Source: Leptospira perolatii (GTDB lineage Bacteria; Spirochaetota; Leptospiria; Leptospirales; Leptospiraceae). Taken from it: a stretch of DNA of 64,000 nucleotides. The translations under genes were made by a program, and so were the position numbers. Positions within the stretch are counted from its first letter, which is position 1, and each line of letters opens with the position of its first letter. The stretch spans positions 4,489 to 68,488 of the forward strand of contig NZ_NPDZ01000013.1 in the NCBI RefSeq assembly GCF_002811875.1. The letters are read 5' to 3'. The notes under the pieces were generated by a model. It saw only the letters and a list, made by a program, of their open reading frames with translations. It did not search any database and had not been told where the DNA came from. Below are positions 26,740 through 38,317 of this stretch, in pieces.

Positions 26740-27303
26740 GTGCGGTATATTCTCCCCTGTTTTTCGTGCCAAACACCTCTCCGACTTCCTCTGGATCTCG
26801 GAAAGGTGCAGGTACGATGTCCTCGTTGTAATTACTCCTTTCTTTTCGATCCCTCTGATTTGTCTGCATACCAGGGCGGAGCTTTAGAATCTGAAAATTC
26901 AGACCAAGAGCCGGAGCATAACCGATCTCTCAAAGGATTTTCACTTTTTCTACGTAAACATTTTGAAAATCTAAGAGACCGTTTCCGAAAGAAGAATACG
27001 GAATCTACTCCAGACCACCAGTTTCAATGGGAAAATCCGTTTCGCACAATTCGAAATGGAGGACACCAAGCCCCGACTTTTAGTTCCAAATATAGAGAGT
27101 TCAGTAAAAGGCTCGCTCGTAATATTTTAATAGCCTTCGTACTCATCGGAATTATCCGCACCTGTTTTTTTCCTGCAGGAAAAGAATCTGAAAAAGTCAG
27201 AATCGAATGGGAAGAAGCACCTCCTGATCAGCAGCAAGTTCCTCAGGAACCTCCTCCTAATCCACCTTCGGATTCCGAAGAAGAACCTCAGTACCAAATC
27301 TAA
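26740..27303 (+). CDS. Zinc-ribbon single-pass membrane protein
   Basis: 187 residues, starting with GTG immediately after the upstream stop. The N-terminus has CFSC and CPRC pairs about 18 residues apart, a zinc ribbon of the MJ0042/FlhC-like type. A basic region, one membrane helix (NILIAFVLIGIIRTCFF) and a Pro/Glu-rich tail follow. The topology puts the ribbon in the cytoplasm. Function unknown. It overlaps rsmE by 1 nt (TAATG), so it is in one operon with the flagellar-coiling gene and rsmE. Confidence 0.75.
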   Translation: MRYILPCFSCQTPLRLPLDLGKVQVRCPRCNYSFLFDPSDLSAYQGGALESENSDQEPEHNRSLKGFSLFLRKHFENLRDRFRKKNTESTPDHQFQWENPFRTIRNGGHQAPTFSSKYREFSKRLARNILIAFVLIGIIRTCFFPAGKESEKVRIEWEEAPPDQQQVPQEPPPNPPSDSEEEPQYQI

Positions 27304-28079
27304 TGAATTTGCTTCTTCTATCAAATGAAGACGCGATCTCGAATACTGCGAACAAGTTCGAACTGAAAAGTCCTAGAGTCGTTCAACATATTCAAAAAAT
27401 CTTAAAAAAGAATCCGGGGGATAGGTTAAAAACTGCCCTAGCAAACAGATCGATCGGGATTTTTAGAATCGAAAAAATGGACGAAACCTCCATTGTAGGA
27501 ACTTACAGACCCTTGTTAGTTCCGAGTAGAAGGTCGCCGAAACTGATTCTATGGTCTGCGATCCAGAGACCACCTACTGTAGAGAAATTGTTGCAGCTTT
27601 CCGGGACCTGGGGAGTGCACGAACTGGAATTTTTTGCCACGGATCTTTCCAGAAAGGAGTATTTCACCTCCCCGATATGGAAATCCGAAGTAATTCGATC
27701 GGAACTTAGAATCGGAATGGAACAAGGCTGGAATGCGTACGACCCAGTAGTGAAATTGAATTTTAGTTCGGCCGGAAATCATCTCAGCCCAAAACTACAA
27801 ACTAAATCTTTGCTAGATCGAATTCTAGAAAAAAACAAAAACATGTACTACTTGGACAGAAAGGGTTCCGATTTATCTGTCTACTTCAGCTCCAATCCTG
27901 GATTTCTTTCTGATTCCGTATTTTTACTCGGACCCGAACCCGGGTGGTCCAAGAGAGAAAAAAAGATATTATCCGAAGCTGGATGCAAACCGGTGAAAGT
28001 TTCTAGCAAAGTTCTCAGGACGGAGCAGGCTCTGGCTTTCTTGTTGTCCCGATGGGAAGAAATACTTGCACGAAAATAA
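27303..28079 (+). CDS. rsmE: 16S rRNA m3U1498 methyltransferase
   Basis: 258 residues. RsmE is a SPOUT (knotted) methyltransferase that modifies U1498 of 16S rRNA using S-adenosylmethionine. The C-terminal knot shows LLGPEPGWSKREKKIL and KVSSKVLRTEQALAFLL, equivalent to the family's IGPEGGxS and LGxRILRxETA. The N-terminal PUA-like part is divergent. Length is normal. Confidence 0.88.
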   Translation: MNLLLLSNEDAISNTANKFELKSPRVVQHIQKILKKNPGDRLKTALANRSIGIFRIEKMDETSIVGTYRPLLVPSRRSPKLILWSAIQRPPTVEKLLQLSGTWGVHELEFFATDLSRKEYFTSPIWKSEVIRSELRIGMEQGWNAYDPVVKLNFSSAGNHLSPKLQTKSLLDRILEKNKNMYYLDRKGSDLSVYFSSNPGFLSDSVFLLGPEPGWSKREKKILSEAGCKPVKVSSKVLRTEQALAFLLSRWEEILARK

Positions 28080-28090
28080 ATTCCAAGTCC

Positions 28091-28121
28091 AAAAAGAACC
28101 ATTCCCGAACAGAACGGTTCT
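28091..28121 (-). terminator. Terminator between rsmE and the outer-membrane gene
   Basis: AGAACC and GGTTCT pair around a 15-nt loop that can itself fold. On the minus strand TTTTT follows, so it serves the outer-membrane protein gene that ends 11 nt before. Confidence 0.6.
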
Positions 28122-28131
28122 ATCGAATTCC

Positions 28132-29829
<1,698 letters not shown>

Positions 29830-30098
29830 GAACCTGACCTAATGATGAATTCGAACTAAATCGTATCCTAAAAAAGATCTAGAAATGCGTATCCATAATA
29901 TCGTAACGAACTGCCAAATTCTGAATATTCTGTCACACATTCCATGACCTAAACCCGTGATTTTACGAAGCCACAACAGTTTTAGGAAATTAATTTCTAT
30001 TAGAAGAACTGAATTTCAATTCAACCAACTGTTTTTTTTCTTCGTATCCGCTATATCAAATTATTTATTTATTTTAGCGTATTTTTATTGATTATTTT

Positions 30099-31250
30099 TT
30101 GAGCATATCTACTAAATTGACAAAAGTAGAACCAAACATTTTGCGAAACAAAGGCGTGACTTCGAATCTAGGAATTGTAAAAACCCAATCGATTACTCTG
30201 CCAGACCTGCGCCTGGACAACGGATCACTTCTTTCTCCACTTATCTTAGCCTATGAAACGTATGGTAAGCTGAACGAACAAAAAGATAACGCAATCTTAG
30301 TTTGCCATGCACTCTCCGGAGATGCGCACGCAGCCGGCTACCATAGTCGGGAAGACAAAAGACCCGGCTGGTGGGATGAATATATAGGTCCGGGAAAAGC
30401 CTTCGATACCGAAAAGTTCTTTGTGATCTCTTCCAATGTGATTGGGGGATGCAAAGGTTCTTCCGGTCCACTTACAATCAATCCGGTCAGCGGCAGACAA
30501 TACGGGTCTAGCTTTCCGTTCGTTTCTATTTCGGACATGGTCAAGGCTCAGAAACTGCTCGTAGAAAGTTTTGGAATCGAAGTCCTGCATTGTGTGGCGG
30601 GAGGTTCGATGGGCGGGATGCAAGCGCTTCAATGGAGTATTTCCTACCCTGAGTCGCTCACGAATTGCATTATTCTAGCGTCTGCGCCTGAACACTCAGC
30701 GATGCAGATCGCATTCAACGAAGTGGGCAGACAAGCTATCTTGGCGGATCCGAATTGGAACGAAGGTCTTTATGACGAAAATGCTCCTCGCAAAGGATTG
30801 GCACTCGCTCGAATGGTAGGACATATCACCTATCTTTCGGACGATAAAATGAGGGAGAAATTCGGCAGAAATCCTCCAAGCGGTAACCTTTTGAATTCTG
30901 ATTTTGCAGTAGGAAGTTATCTGATCTACCAGGGTGAAAGTTTTGTCGACCGATTCGACGCGAATTCTTATATTTACGTAACGAAAGCCTTGGACCATTT
31001 TAGTTTAGGTAAAGGAAAAGAACTGACCGCAGCGCTTAGACCCGCAAGATGCAAATTTCTAGTCATTTCTTATAGTTCAGACTGGCTTTATCCGCCGGCT
31101 CAATCTAGGGAAATCGTAAAAAGCCTAGAAGCGTCCGATAAACGAGTGTTTTACGTAGAGTTGCAATCCAAAGAGGGACACGACAGTTTCCTTCTGCCGA
31201 ACTCAAAGCAATCTGATGTGATCGCCGGATTCTTAGATCACGCCAATTAA
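30099..31250 (+). CDS. metX: Homoserine O-acetyltransferase
   Basis: 383 residues, alpha/beta-hydrolase fold. It acetylates homoserine in methionine synthesis. Catalytic triad: Ser170 (GGSMGG), Asp328 (SSDWLYPP) and His361 (GHDSF). The sequence agrees over its whole length with the characterised L. meyeri MetX as I remember it ([30 protein letters not shown]). The start is uncertain: this frame opens with a TTG without a ribosome-binding site, and two more TTGs follow within 17 codons. The upstream AT-rich tract (30040-30098) is probably the promoter. metW follows after 25 nt. Confidence 0.95.
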   Translation: MSISTKLTKVEPNILRNKGVTSNLGIVKTQSITLPDLRLDNGSLLSPLILAYETYGKLNEQKDNAILVCHALSGDAHAAGYHSREDKRPGWWDEYIGPGKAFDTEKFFVISSNVIGGCKGSSGPLTINPVSGRQYGSSFPFVSISDMVKAQKLLVESFGIEVLHCVAGGSMGGMQALQWSISYPESLTNCIILASAPEHSAMQIAFNEVGRQAILADPNWNEGLYDENAPRKGLALARMVGHITYLSDDKMREKFGRNPPSGNLLNSDFAVGSYLIYQGESFVDRFDANSYIYVTKALDHFSLGKGKELTAALRPARCKFLVISYSSDWLYPPAQSREIVKSLEASDKRVFYVELQSKEGHDSFLLPNSKQSDVIAGFLDHAN

Positions 31251-31275
31251 TTTAGAAAAATATATATTACAAAAA

Positions 31276-31884
31276 ATGAAAGGCATCTCCGATTCCGAAT
31301 CCAAAATCATCCAAAGACCGGATTTCGATTATATCCTCTCCGTAATTCCTTCTGGGGCTCGAGTCTTGGACCTTGGTTGCGGAAACGGTGATCTTCTGTA
31401 CTTACTGAAGCAAAAAGGGATCTGGGGACAAGGAATCGAAAAGGATGAGGATGCAATCGTAGAATGTATCAAAAAGGGTGTCTATGTACACCACGGGGAT
31501 ATTGACGAAGGCTTGGAACACCACGAGGATAAAAAGTTCGATTGCGTCATCCTAAATCAAACCATACAAGAAACCAGGCATCCAGGTAAGATCATAAAAG
31601 AATGCCTAAGGATCGGAAAAAGAGTAATTGTAGTATTTCCGAATTTTGGATACTGGGAAGTTCGATTTAAGATCTTATTCCAAGGAAAGACTCCTGTAAC
31701 TGATTTACTCCCCTATCGTTGGTTTGATACTCCGAACCTGCACTTTCTATCCGTACTTGATTTTATAGAATTTTGTCAGATCCAAAAATTTACGATCGAA
31801 GATCGGGCGTTTTTTAGAGATCTTATGCAAATCAAATTCCAGCCCAACTTTTTTGCAAAGTTGGCTTTGTTTCAAATTCGATAA
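31276..31884 (+). CDS. metW: MetW, methyltransferase-fold partner of MetX
   Basis: 202 residues. A class I SAM-binding motif (VLDLGCGNGDLLYLL) and the family's later NQTIQETRHPGKIIKECLRIG and NFGYWEVRFKILF stretches identify MetW. In bacteria with MetX, MetW forms a complex with it and is needed for full homoserine acetylation. It directly follows metX on the same strand. Length is standard. Confidence 0.95.
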   Translation: MKGISDSESKIIQRPDFDYILSVIPSGARVLDLGCGNGDLLYLLKQKGIWGQGIEKDEDAIVECIKKGVYVHHGDIDEGLEHHEDKKFDCVILNQTIQETRHPGKIIKECLRIGKRVIVVFPNFGYWEVRFKILFQGKTPVTDLLPYRWFDTPNLHFLSVLDFIEFCQIQKFTIEDRAFFRDLMQIKFQPNFFAKLALFQIR

Positions 31885-31941
31885 ACATACACCGGATTCC
31901 GAATCAATCCTTCTAGTTTCTATACTCTGGTTGTCCTTCGC

Positions 31942-33000
31942 CTAGCTTACCGGAATTTTTCCCGCTCTCTCCATTCCCAAATCGATCAGAGCTGCATAGA
32001 TTTCTTCCATCGTAATTCCGGCGGCTTTTGCTTGTTGCGGAATCAAACTGGTTTCAGTCATACCGGGAAGAGTATTGGTTTCTAGGATAAAAGGAGTTCC
32101 TTCCACCACGATAAAATCGGAGCGGGAATATCCTTCGCAACCTAGTATTTGGTGCGCGAGAATTGCTTGTTCCTGAATTCTACGAATGATGTTCGTCTCT
32201 AATCTCGCAGGAGTGATTTCCTGGGAGAGTCCAGGCTTGTACTTGGAATCCATGTCAAAGAATTCTCCCCCGGGAAGAATTTCCGTAGGAGGTAAAACTT
32301 CGAGTTTGCGCTTTCCGTTTTTCTTATGCTCCCAAACTCCGCAGGAAACTTCAGTTCCGGAGAGGAATTTTTGGAGTATCGCGTGTTCTTCTTTTTCAAA
32401 GAAAACCGAAAGTTTTTCCGCGAGCTGGTGTTTGGAATCCACTCTGAATGTATTCACGCTGGATCCACCGTGCACAGGTTTTAAGAAAAGTGGAAATTCC
32501 AAAGGAAGTGAATCCAAACTGATCTCTTTGGATTCGTAATCTTTTTTGCGTAATTCCCAAAAAGGAGCTACATTCATTCCACTCTGCTGGAAGACTTTGT
32601 TCGCGCCTATCTTATCCATGGCTAATGCAGAAGCTTTTACCCCGGAACCAGTGAACGGAATTCCGAGCACAGATAAAAATCCCTGGATGGAGCCGTCTTC
32701 TCCCTGACCGCCGTGCAATCCCAGAAATACGATATCGCAATCCAGACCCAAAAAAGGACCCGCCTTTGCTTGGTGCAATTCTTCGAAACGATTTTGGTAG
32801 GAATCAGGGTCCAAGGCTGTGTTGTCAGGTAACAAAAGCCGATACTTACTAGGGAGCACCCAGTTGCCATCCTGCGTAATTAGAATGGGTTTGACCTTGT
32901 GTCCCATAGAATCGAGAGTCCTACATATGAACTCACCTGTTCTCAGGGATATTCTATGTTCCGAAGATGTCCCTCCGAATAGTACTGCAATTTTAAGCAA
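31942..33000 (-). CDS. ddl: D-alanine--D-alanine ligase
   Basis: 352 residues. It joins two D-alanines for peptidoglycan precursors. ATP-grasp features: GGTSSEHRISLRTG at the N-terminus (usual EHEVS), LHGGQGEDGSIQGFL, FLKPVHGGSSVN and a C-terminal FILETNTLPGMTETSL. It starts with TTG; AAAGGAG six bases upstream strongly supports this. It is divergent from the aromatic-repeat/mla operon with only 38 bp between starts, so promoters overlap. Confidence 0.95.
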   Translation of the reverse strand: MLKIAVLFGGTSSEHRISLRTGEFICRTLDSMGHKVKPILITQDGNWVLPSKYRLLLPDNTALDPDSYQNRFEELHQAKAGPFLGLDCDIVFLGLHGGQGEDGSIQGFLSVLGIPFTGSGVKASALAMDKIGANKVFQQSGMNVAPFWELRKKDYESKEISLDSLPLEFPLFLKPVHGGSSVNTFRVDSKHQLAEKLSVFFEKEEHAILQKFLSGTEVSCGVWEHKKNGKRKLEVLPPTEILPGGEFFDMDSKYKPGLSQEITPARLETNIIRRIQEQAILAHQILGCEGYSRSDFIVVEGTPFILETNTLPGMTETSLIPQQAKAAGITMEEIYAALIDLGMERAGKIPVS

Positions 33001-33038
33001 CGATAACTCCTTTACTAGCTTAGGACGAGTGTTATAGG

Positions 33039-34439
33039 ATGCGAATCCGAACCTTAACCCTCATCCTATTCTGGCTCACTTGTACGGAAAGTCTATTTTC
33101 CGAATTTCCTCTTCGGCCAATTTCTCCTTTTCCGTCCGAATATAGCCAATTTTGGTTTTTGTACGAAAGCGAAAAAAGACAAGGAGAGGAGGAAAAGATC
33201 TTTCGTCCGTTTTTCTCTTTTTATAGGGAAAGTAAATCGAACTACACATTTAGAACCCTGCTCTTCCCTTTGTATTATTCCGAAGAGACTAATTACTGGA
33301 GAGTACAGTCTGTGCTGTTTTTTGCAACCGGTACGGATACTTACCACGAGGACCAGGGCTGGGAAAACGATACTTTGAGCCCACTTTTGATCTGGGGAAG
33401 CGGAGATTCAGCCCGCGAAAACTATTTCGGATTCTTTCCTTTTTACGGAAGGCTTAGGAACAAATTATCCTACTCTGAATTGAATTTTACTCTGTTTCCA
33501 ATCTATGCCGGTTGGAAATACAAAACTTATTCCGCCCACTCTGTACTTTGGCCGATTTTTCTGTACGGATCTTCCAATCTTAGAAGCGAGTTTCGGTTGT
33601 TCCCCTTTTTCTCCAAAAAGGTGCATAAAGGTAAGTATGAACGTTACTCCGTATTGTGGCCTTTTTTTCAATGGGGAGAGACCCTTCAGGATAAAAGAGA
33701 GCCTGTATCGTATTGGATGTTCTGGCCCTTTTATCTCTCCAAGGATTCCGCTTTCGGAAATATGAAGGCCAGAGCTTTTTTATGGTTCCCGATCTTGGGC
33801 TCACTGTTCAGTTACGGTTACGATCGAAGGACCCAAGAAAGGGATTTGAATTTTCTGTATTTTATCTTTCAGTATGGAAGGAACGACGATGAAGATTATA
33901 GAAAATTAATTTTCTTTCCATTTTACGGTTACTACCGGTACGCTTTCAAGGAAACCAGATTTTTCACTCCCTTTTACTTTCGTCTCAGTTCCGACACGTA
34001 TCATATTAAATCTTCCGAAACCTATTTGATCCCCTTTTGGTGGAAGTTAAATCGGAACTATGTACAATGGGGACGAGAGGAAACCTATTATAAACTCTGG
34101 CCCCTGTTCCGCTGGCACGAGGATAGAAACGGGAACCTTTCCTGGAACTTTCTCTCTCTGTTTCCGATCAAATCCGAAGCGATCGAAAGAATCTGGGATC
34201 CGATTTGGTCTATTGTAGAGTACCAAAGACTGACAAACGGAGAAAGGAGGCTTTCGCTTTTGATGAGATTGTATACACAGAGATGGACAAAGGATGAATT
34301 TCACGTTCATGTTCCGTTTTTGGTAGAGCTGTCCGTCACTCCGGAAAAGACCTCCTACAAATTTTTATACGGATTTTTCGGATACGAAAACGATGGAGGA
34401 AAAAAATCCATCCAGCTTCTTTGGTTTATCCGAATATGA
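33039..34439 (+). CDS. Aromatic-rich repeat protein coupled to the Mla transporter, probable outer-membrane barrel
   Basis: 466 residues. A signal peptide ([21 protein letters not shown]) is followed by at least ten degenerate repeats with an aromatic-proline core: [73 protein letters not shown]. Spacing is 20-45 residues with alternating short hydrophilic parts, as in a beta-barrel or beta-propeller-like surface. I know no named family for it. Its stop overlaps the mlaE start (ATGA), so it is translationally coupled to a lipid-transport operon. An outer-membrane partner of MlaEFD is a reasonable but unproven guess. Confidence 0.75.
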   Translation: MRIRTLTLILFWLTCTESLFSEFPLRPISPFPSEYSQFWFLYESEKRQGEEEKIFRPFFSFYRESKSNYTFRTLLFPLYYSEETNYWRVQSVLFFATGTDTYHEDQGWENDTLSPLLIWGSGDSARENYFGFFPFYGRLRNKLSYSELNFTLFPIYAGWKYKTYSAHSVLWPIFLYGSSNLRSEFRLFPFFSKKVHKGKYERYSVLWPFFQWGETLQDKREPVSYWMFWPFYLSKDSAFGNMKARAFLWFPILGSLFSYGYDRRTQERDLNFLYFIFQYGRNDDEDYRKLIFFPFYGYYRYAFKETRFFTPFYFRLSSDTYHIKSSETYLIPFWWKLNRNYVQWGREETYYKLWPLFRWHEDRNGNLSWNFLSLFPIKSEAIERIWDPIWSIVEYQRLTNGERRLSLLMRLYTQRWTKDEFHVHVPFLVELSVTPEKTSYKFLYGFFGYENDGGKKSIQLLWFIRI

Positions 34440-35215
34440 TTTCATTGCTAAAAGAGCAGATCAACCAGTCTCTTTACGCTGCCGGCTACACGATTCTTTT
34501 GATTGTGGAAAGCTTTTTAAATCTCAGATTTTCCGTGGATAAGAGAAGGGAAATCCTGGACCAGATGTATATCGCCGGAGTCGGTAGCTTGTTCGTAGTT
34601 TCCGTCGTCGCGGTTTTTACCGGGATGATCTTAACTTTAAACACCGGTCTAGGCTTGAAAGACTTTGGTGCAGAAGGACAGATTGGTTTGCTTCTTACGA
34701 TCACTCTGACCCGAGAAATGTCTCCGTTCATGACCGCGCTCATCCTAGCCGCGTCCATAGGCTCCGCTATGGCCGCCGAAATCGGTACGATGAAAGTCTC
34801 CGAGGAAATCGACGCTTTAGAAGTGATGTCAATAGACCCCGTTCGGTTTCTTGTATTTCCTAGAATATTCGGTTTTTCGATTATGGTTCCGGTTCTATGC
34901 GTCTATTCCACCATCTTAGGAATCTTAGGTGGAGCAATCGTAGGTCATTTTCAATTAGGGATAGAGTATATTGTTTATTTTCAAGATGTATATGACCGAA
35001 TTACGTCCATCCCAGGTCTAAAAGATTTGTATACAGGATTGTTCAAAGGGTATGTATTTGGACTAATCATCTCTTCCATCTCATGTTCTCACGGATTAAG
35101 AACATCAGGAGGAGCGATCGGTGTAGGACAAGCGACTCGAGAATCTGTCGTAACTTCGTTTCTTATGGTAATCTTCTTCGGATACGTGATTACAGCACTC
35201 TTCTACAGACAATAG
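34436..35215 (+). CDS. mlaE: MlaE-type ABC permease
   Basis: 259 residues from the ATG that overlaps the upstream stop; a TTG 5 codons earlier is possible. Five to six membrane helices and the DUF140/MlaE signature regions are present: [69 protein letters not shown]. MlaE is the inner-membrane core of the MlaFEDB phospholipid transporter. With mlaF and mlaD following, the set is complete except for MlaB. Confidence 0.95.
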   Translation: MISLLKEQINQSLYAAGYTILLIVESFLNLRFSVDKRREILDQMYIAGVGSLFVVSVVAVFTGMILTLNTGLGLKDFGAEGQIGLLLTITLTREMSPFMTALILAASIGSAMAAEIGTMKVSEEIDALEVMSIDPVRFLVFPRIFGFSIMVPVLCVYSTILGILGGAIVGHFQLGIEYIVYFQDVYDRITSIPGLKDLYTGLFKGYVFGLIISSISCSHGLRTSGGAIGVGQATRESVVTSFLMVIFFGYVITALFYRQ

Positions 35216-35227
35216 AATTAGGATCCA

Positions 35228-35995
35228 ATGGAAAATTACGCGATCGAGCTCGTAAACGTTCACAAATCTTTCGGACAAAGAAAGATTTTAAAAGGAATGA
35301 ATCTGCAGGTGAAAAAGGGAGAAACCATGGTGATCCTCGGACCTTCAGGTACGGGCAAATCGGTGACTCTGAAGCATATCACCGGGCTTTTGGACCCAGA
35401 CAACGGAGAATGCAGAATCTTTGGAGAAAAGATTTCTCACGAAGAAGAGGCAGTCAAAAAAAATCTAAGAGCTCGCATGGGAGTACTTTTTCAATCCGGA
35501 GCTTTGATCAACTGGATGACTGTCTTTGATAATGTGGCACTTCCATTGCGCGAACATAAGTTATTCCCAGAAGAGGAAATTCAGAAAATCGTAAATGAGA
35601 AGTTGCGTTTAGTAGATATGACAATCGCCAAAGACAATTTTCCCAATGACATTTCCGGTGGAATGAAAAAGAGAGCCGGGCTAGCAAGAGCAATCGCTTC
35701 CAATCCAGAAATCATACTTTATGACGAACCCACTTCTGGTCTGGACCCCGTCATGTCGAACGTAATCAATGAATTGATCATCCGAATCCAAAAAGAAACC
35801 GGAGCCGCACAGGTAGTTGTAACTCACGATATGTCTAGCGCCTATATGATCGCTGATCGAATTTCGTTTTTTTACGGAGGAAATGTACTATTCACCGGGA
35901 ATCCGGATGAAGTCAAAAATTCCACGAATGAATTTGTGCAACAATTCGTCCTAGGACATACCAAAGGTCCAATGGTTTTGGAAACCAAATCCTGA
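35228..35995 (+). CDS. mlaF: MlaF-type ABC ATPase
   Basis: 255 residues. Walker [12 protein letters not shown]-loop LFQSGAL, signature ISGGMKKR (the GGMKKR form is typical of the MlaF/Mkl group), Walker [14 protein letters not shown] and H-loop VTHDMSSA. It powers phospholipid movement by the MlaE permease. AGGATCC precedes the ATG, and the gap to mlaE is 12 nt. Confidence 0.95.
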   Translation: MENYAIELVNVHKSFGQRKILKGMNLQVKKGETMVILGPSGTGKSVTLKHITGLLDPDNGECRIFGEKISHEEEAVKKNLRARMGVLFQSGALINWMTVFDNVALPLREHKLFPEEEIQKIVNEKLRLVDMTIAKDNFPNDISGGMKKRAGLARAIASNPEIILYDEPTSGLDPVMSNVINELIIRIQKETGAAQVVVTHDMSSAYMIADRISFFYGGNVLFTGNPDEVKNSTNEFVQQFVLGHTKGPMVLETKS

Positions 35996-36077
35996 CACTT
36001 TTTCGATTCATCAAATGCTAAGCGAAATACCCGAATCCGAAATGCCGATACTAATTAAAGTGGAGCTCGACTAAACA

Positions 36078-36827
36078 ATGAAATCCTTTCGCTATTTGAT
36101 GGTTGGAGCCATTTTTTCTGCCGCGCTTGTGGTTATCGGATATTTTACCGTAGTAACCGAGGGTGGACCGATTCAAAGAAGAGGAGAGTTCCTGAAAATT
36201 AATTTTAAGAACTCCGAAGGAATCAAAGTAGGAAACAAGGTCACTGTGCAAGGCGTTCCCTTCGGATACGTTTCTTCCATTCGATTGATTCAAATAGACG
36301 ACGAAGGAAACGTTATGCCTGAGGGAGAGGTAGGAGTCGCCACCAGAGTCGAAGTCTCCATCCTTCTGAAAGAAAAGATCAAATTGTACGAAAATTATGA
36401 TATCACGATACGGAACGAAAGTCTTTTGGCCGGAAGAGTGATTTCGATAGACCCTGGCTCCATGGAACCTCCGCCAGAATCTAAATTAGAAGTCGGTAAA
36501 GTGTATCAACCGGTAAATTATGAAGCTGGAGCTTCCTTAAAAGGTAGGGTCTTGCAAGATCCACTGGTTTCTCTTTCCGAGTTGATTGCTGAGAACCGCG
36601 GAGATATACGCAGGACCTTTTCGAATATCGCAGACATCACCACCAAAGTAAATACCGGCGACGGAACTTTGGGAAGGTTGATCAACAGGGACGATCTTCA
36701 CACTAACATCAACACTGTGTTAACCGACGCACAAATCGTAATCAGAGAGTTGCGAGAAGGGTTAGAAGATACTCGGGAACAAGCTCCTGTCACGAGTTTT
36801 ATCCGAGCTGCTCTTAGCTCGTTCTAA
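36078..36827 (+). CDS. mlaD: MlaD-type MCE-domain protein
   Basis: 249 residues. One N-terminal membrane helix ([18 protein letters not shown]) anchors a single MCE domain (about 35-150; [42 protein letters not shown]). A helical C-terminal tail then extends into the periplasm. MCE proteins form hexameric rings that hold lipids on the way between membranes. It follows mlaF by 82 nt. The tail ([23 protein letters not shown]) is longer than in E. coli MlaD and closer to the Mce/PqiB-like needle type, which may reach further across the periplasm. Confidence 0.92.
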   Translation: MKSFRYLMVGAIFSAALVVIGYFTVVTEGGPIQRRGEFLKINFKNSEGIKVGNKVTVQGVPFGYVSSIRLIQIDDEGNVMPEGEVGVATRVEVSILLKEKIKLYENYDITIRNESLLAGRVISIDPGSMEPPPESKLEVGKVYQPVNYEAGASLKGRVLQDPLVSLSELIAENRGDIRRTFSNIADITTKVNTGDGTLGRLINRDDLHTNINTVLTDAQIVIRELREGLEDTREQAPVTSFIRAALSSF

Positions 36828-36874
36828 GTATTTTCATTGCGCTTTCTGCGAGCTATTCGATACATTAGAATCAT

Positions 36875-37756
36875 ATGGAACCTAATGTATCGATCATTGG
36901 CACGGGAATTATGGGAAGCGGAATGGCCCAAAACCTTTCGGCTCGAAACATTCCACTAAGACTGTATGCAAGAAACCTAAATAAAATCCAGCACTTCGAA
37001 TCTTCTAAAGTGCATATCTTTCCAAACGTACTAGATGCCGCCAAAAATTCACATTTAGTAGTCTTATGTTTAACGGAGGATTCCGTCGTAGAGGAAACTG
37101 TCTTCCAAAACGGAATCCTTTCTTCCGGCTGCAAATACCTGATCGATACCGGAACCACATCCCCTGCCCTAACGGCAAAAATACACGAAGCTTGCAAAAA
37201 AAATAATATACTCTTTTTCGATGCACCGATGACCGGCTCCAAAAACGCCTCCAGGGACGGCCAAATCCTATTTATGGTCGGAGCAAAAGATTCTTCCGAA
37301 ATCGCTGATATTAGCTTCTTCTTTGATATCTGCGGAAAGAATCTGGTGTATTGCGGGAATGTAGGAGATGGACAAAAGGCAAAAATCGCTCTGAATTTAG
37401 TACAAGCAGGAATATTTCAGGTATACATGGAAGGTTTCGCGCTCGCAAAAGAAAACGGAATTTCTTGGGCAACTTTGAAGGATATCCTACTGCAATCCGC
37501 AGCAAAATCTGGAATTGCTGAATTCAAATTTCCTTATGTATTTTCCGGAAACTACGAAACGCATTTTTCACTCAAGAATATGAGAAAGGACGTATACCAT
37601 GCCCTCCACCTTTCTGAGGAACTGCATACAAAATTGCCTTTGTGTTCTAACCTGGGAAAAATTTATGATGCCGGAATTTCCGAAGGACTAGGAGAAATGG
37701 ATTTTTGCAGTCTAAACGAAGTGACCGCAAAGATCACTCCGAATGGAAAAACCTAG
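36875..37756 (+). CDS. Beta-hydroxyacid dehydrogenase (3-hydroxyisobutyrate dehydrogenase family)
   Basis: 293 residues. Rossmann NAD(P)-binding motif [13 protein letters not shown] near residue 9. The substrate-loop consensus [21 protein letters not shown] corresponds to DAPVSGGxxGAxxGxLxxMVGG, and the catalytic lysine lies in [13 protein letters not shown]. The altered substrate loop (TGSKNAS) suggests a GLYR1/succinic-semialdehyde-reductase type rather than true hydroxyisobutyrate dehydrogenase. The exact substrate is unknown. It follows mlaD by 47 nt and converges with the next gene, only 6 bp apart. Confidence 0.88.
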   Translation: MEPNVSIIGTGIMGSGMAQNLSARNIPLRLYARNLNKIQHFESSKVHIFPNVLDAAKNSHLVVLCLTEDSVVEETVFQNGILSSGCKYLIDTGTTSPALTAKIHEACKKNNILFFDAPMTGSKNASRDGQILFMVGAKDSSEIADISFFFDICGKNLVYCGNVGDGQKAKIALNLVQAGIFQVYMEGFALAKENGISWATLKDILLQSAAKSGIAEFKFPYVFSGNYETHFSLKNMRKDVYHALHLSEELHTKLPLCSNLGKIYDAGISEGLGEMDFCSLNEVTAKITPNGKT

Positions 37757-37762
37757 ATTTTC

Positions 37763-38317
37763 TTACTGGCCCTCTTCATTCCAAAGAATCGTTTCAATCG
37801 TTCCTCTTCCTTCTTCGTTTACTCTTAGTTTAAGTTTTGCCCCTGTTTTTCGGAGTTTGTCCTCGTATTCCTTCGCCTTTCCTTCCGGAATAAAATACTT
37901 ATGAATATCTACATCGAATCGGTTCCACTTGCAAGTGCCTCTCAAAAACACCCAGCATTTCGCAGACTTCCGATTCTCTTCGGAACAATTCTTGAGAAAA
38001 GATTCCACATACGTCGGTTCCATTTCTGAGTAGCATACACAAGGGTCAGTTGCCTTCTCACTGCCTTGCAAATCTATCCCTGCCTCTGAGATTCCTTTGT
38101 TCGTACTCTTGAACAGTGTGCAAGATAAATCATCAGAGCGTAAATCCAGTCGAAACAAAAGATAGTGTCCGGAAAGTAGGTCCACTGGATCATACCCGGT
38201 CATCGGCAAAATCAAAACCTTCCCTTTTCTTAAATCGATTTCTCGATCTAAAACTAAAGAAAAAAGTACAAGAACCGGAATCAGGAAAGCTATAACTGAC
38301 AAAATCTTTTTTTTCAC
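37763..38317 (-). CDS. GDYXXLXY-family membrane protein
   Basis: 184 residues from a GTG whose GTGA overlaps the stop of the DUF2157 gene; the longer open frame upstream is inside that gene. One N-terminal helix (ILSVIAFLIPVLVLFSLVL) and the family hallmark, here SGHYLLFRLDL in place of GDYxxLxY, about 45 residues in. Four cysteines in the central part may form disulfides. It nearly always pairs with DUF2157 proteins, as here; function unknown. Confidence 0.85.
   Translation of the reverse strand: MKKKILSVIAFLIPVLVLFSLVLDREIDLRKGKVLILPMTGYDPVDLLSGHYLLFRLDLRSDDLSCTLFKSTNKGISEAGIDLQGSEKATDPCVCYSEMEPTYVESFLKNCSEENRKSAKCWVFLRGTCKWNRFDVDIHKYFIPEGKAKEYEDKLRKTGAKLKLRVNEEGRGTIETILWNEEGQ

Noticed and set aside
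29830..30098. Possible methionine-type riboswitch before metX
   Set aside because: No SAM-I/II/IV core, no MetJ-box pattern and no terminator/antiterminator pair was found; only AT-rich sequence.
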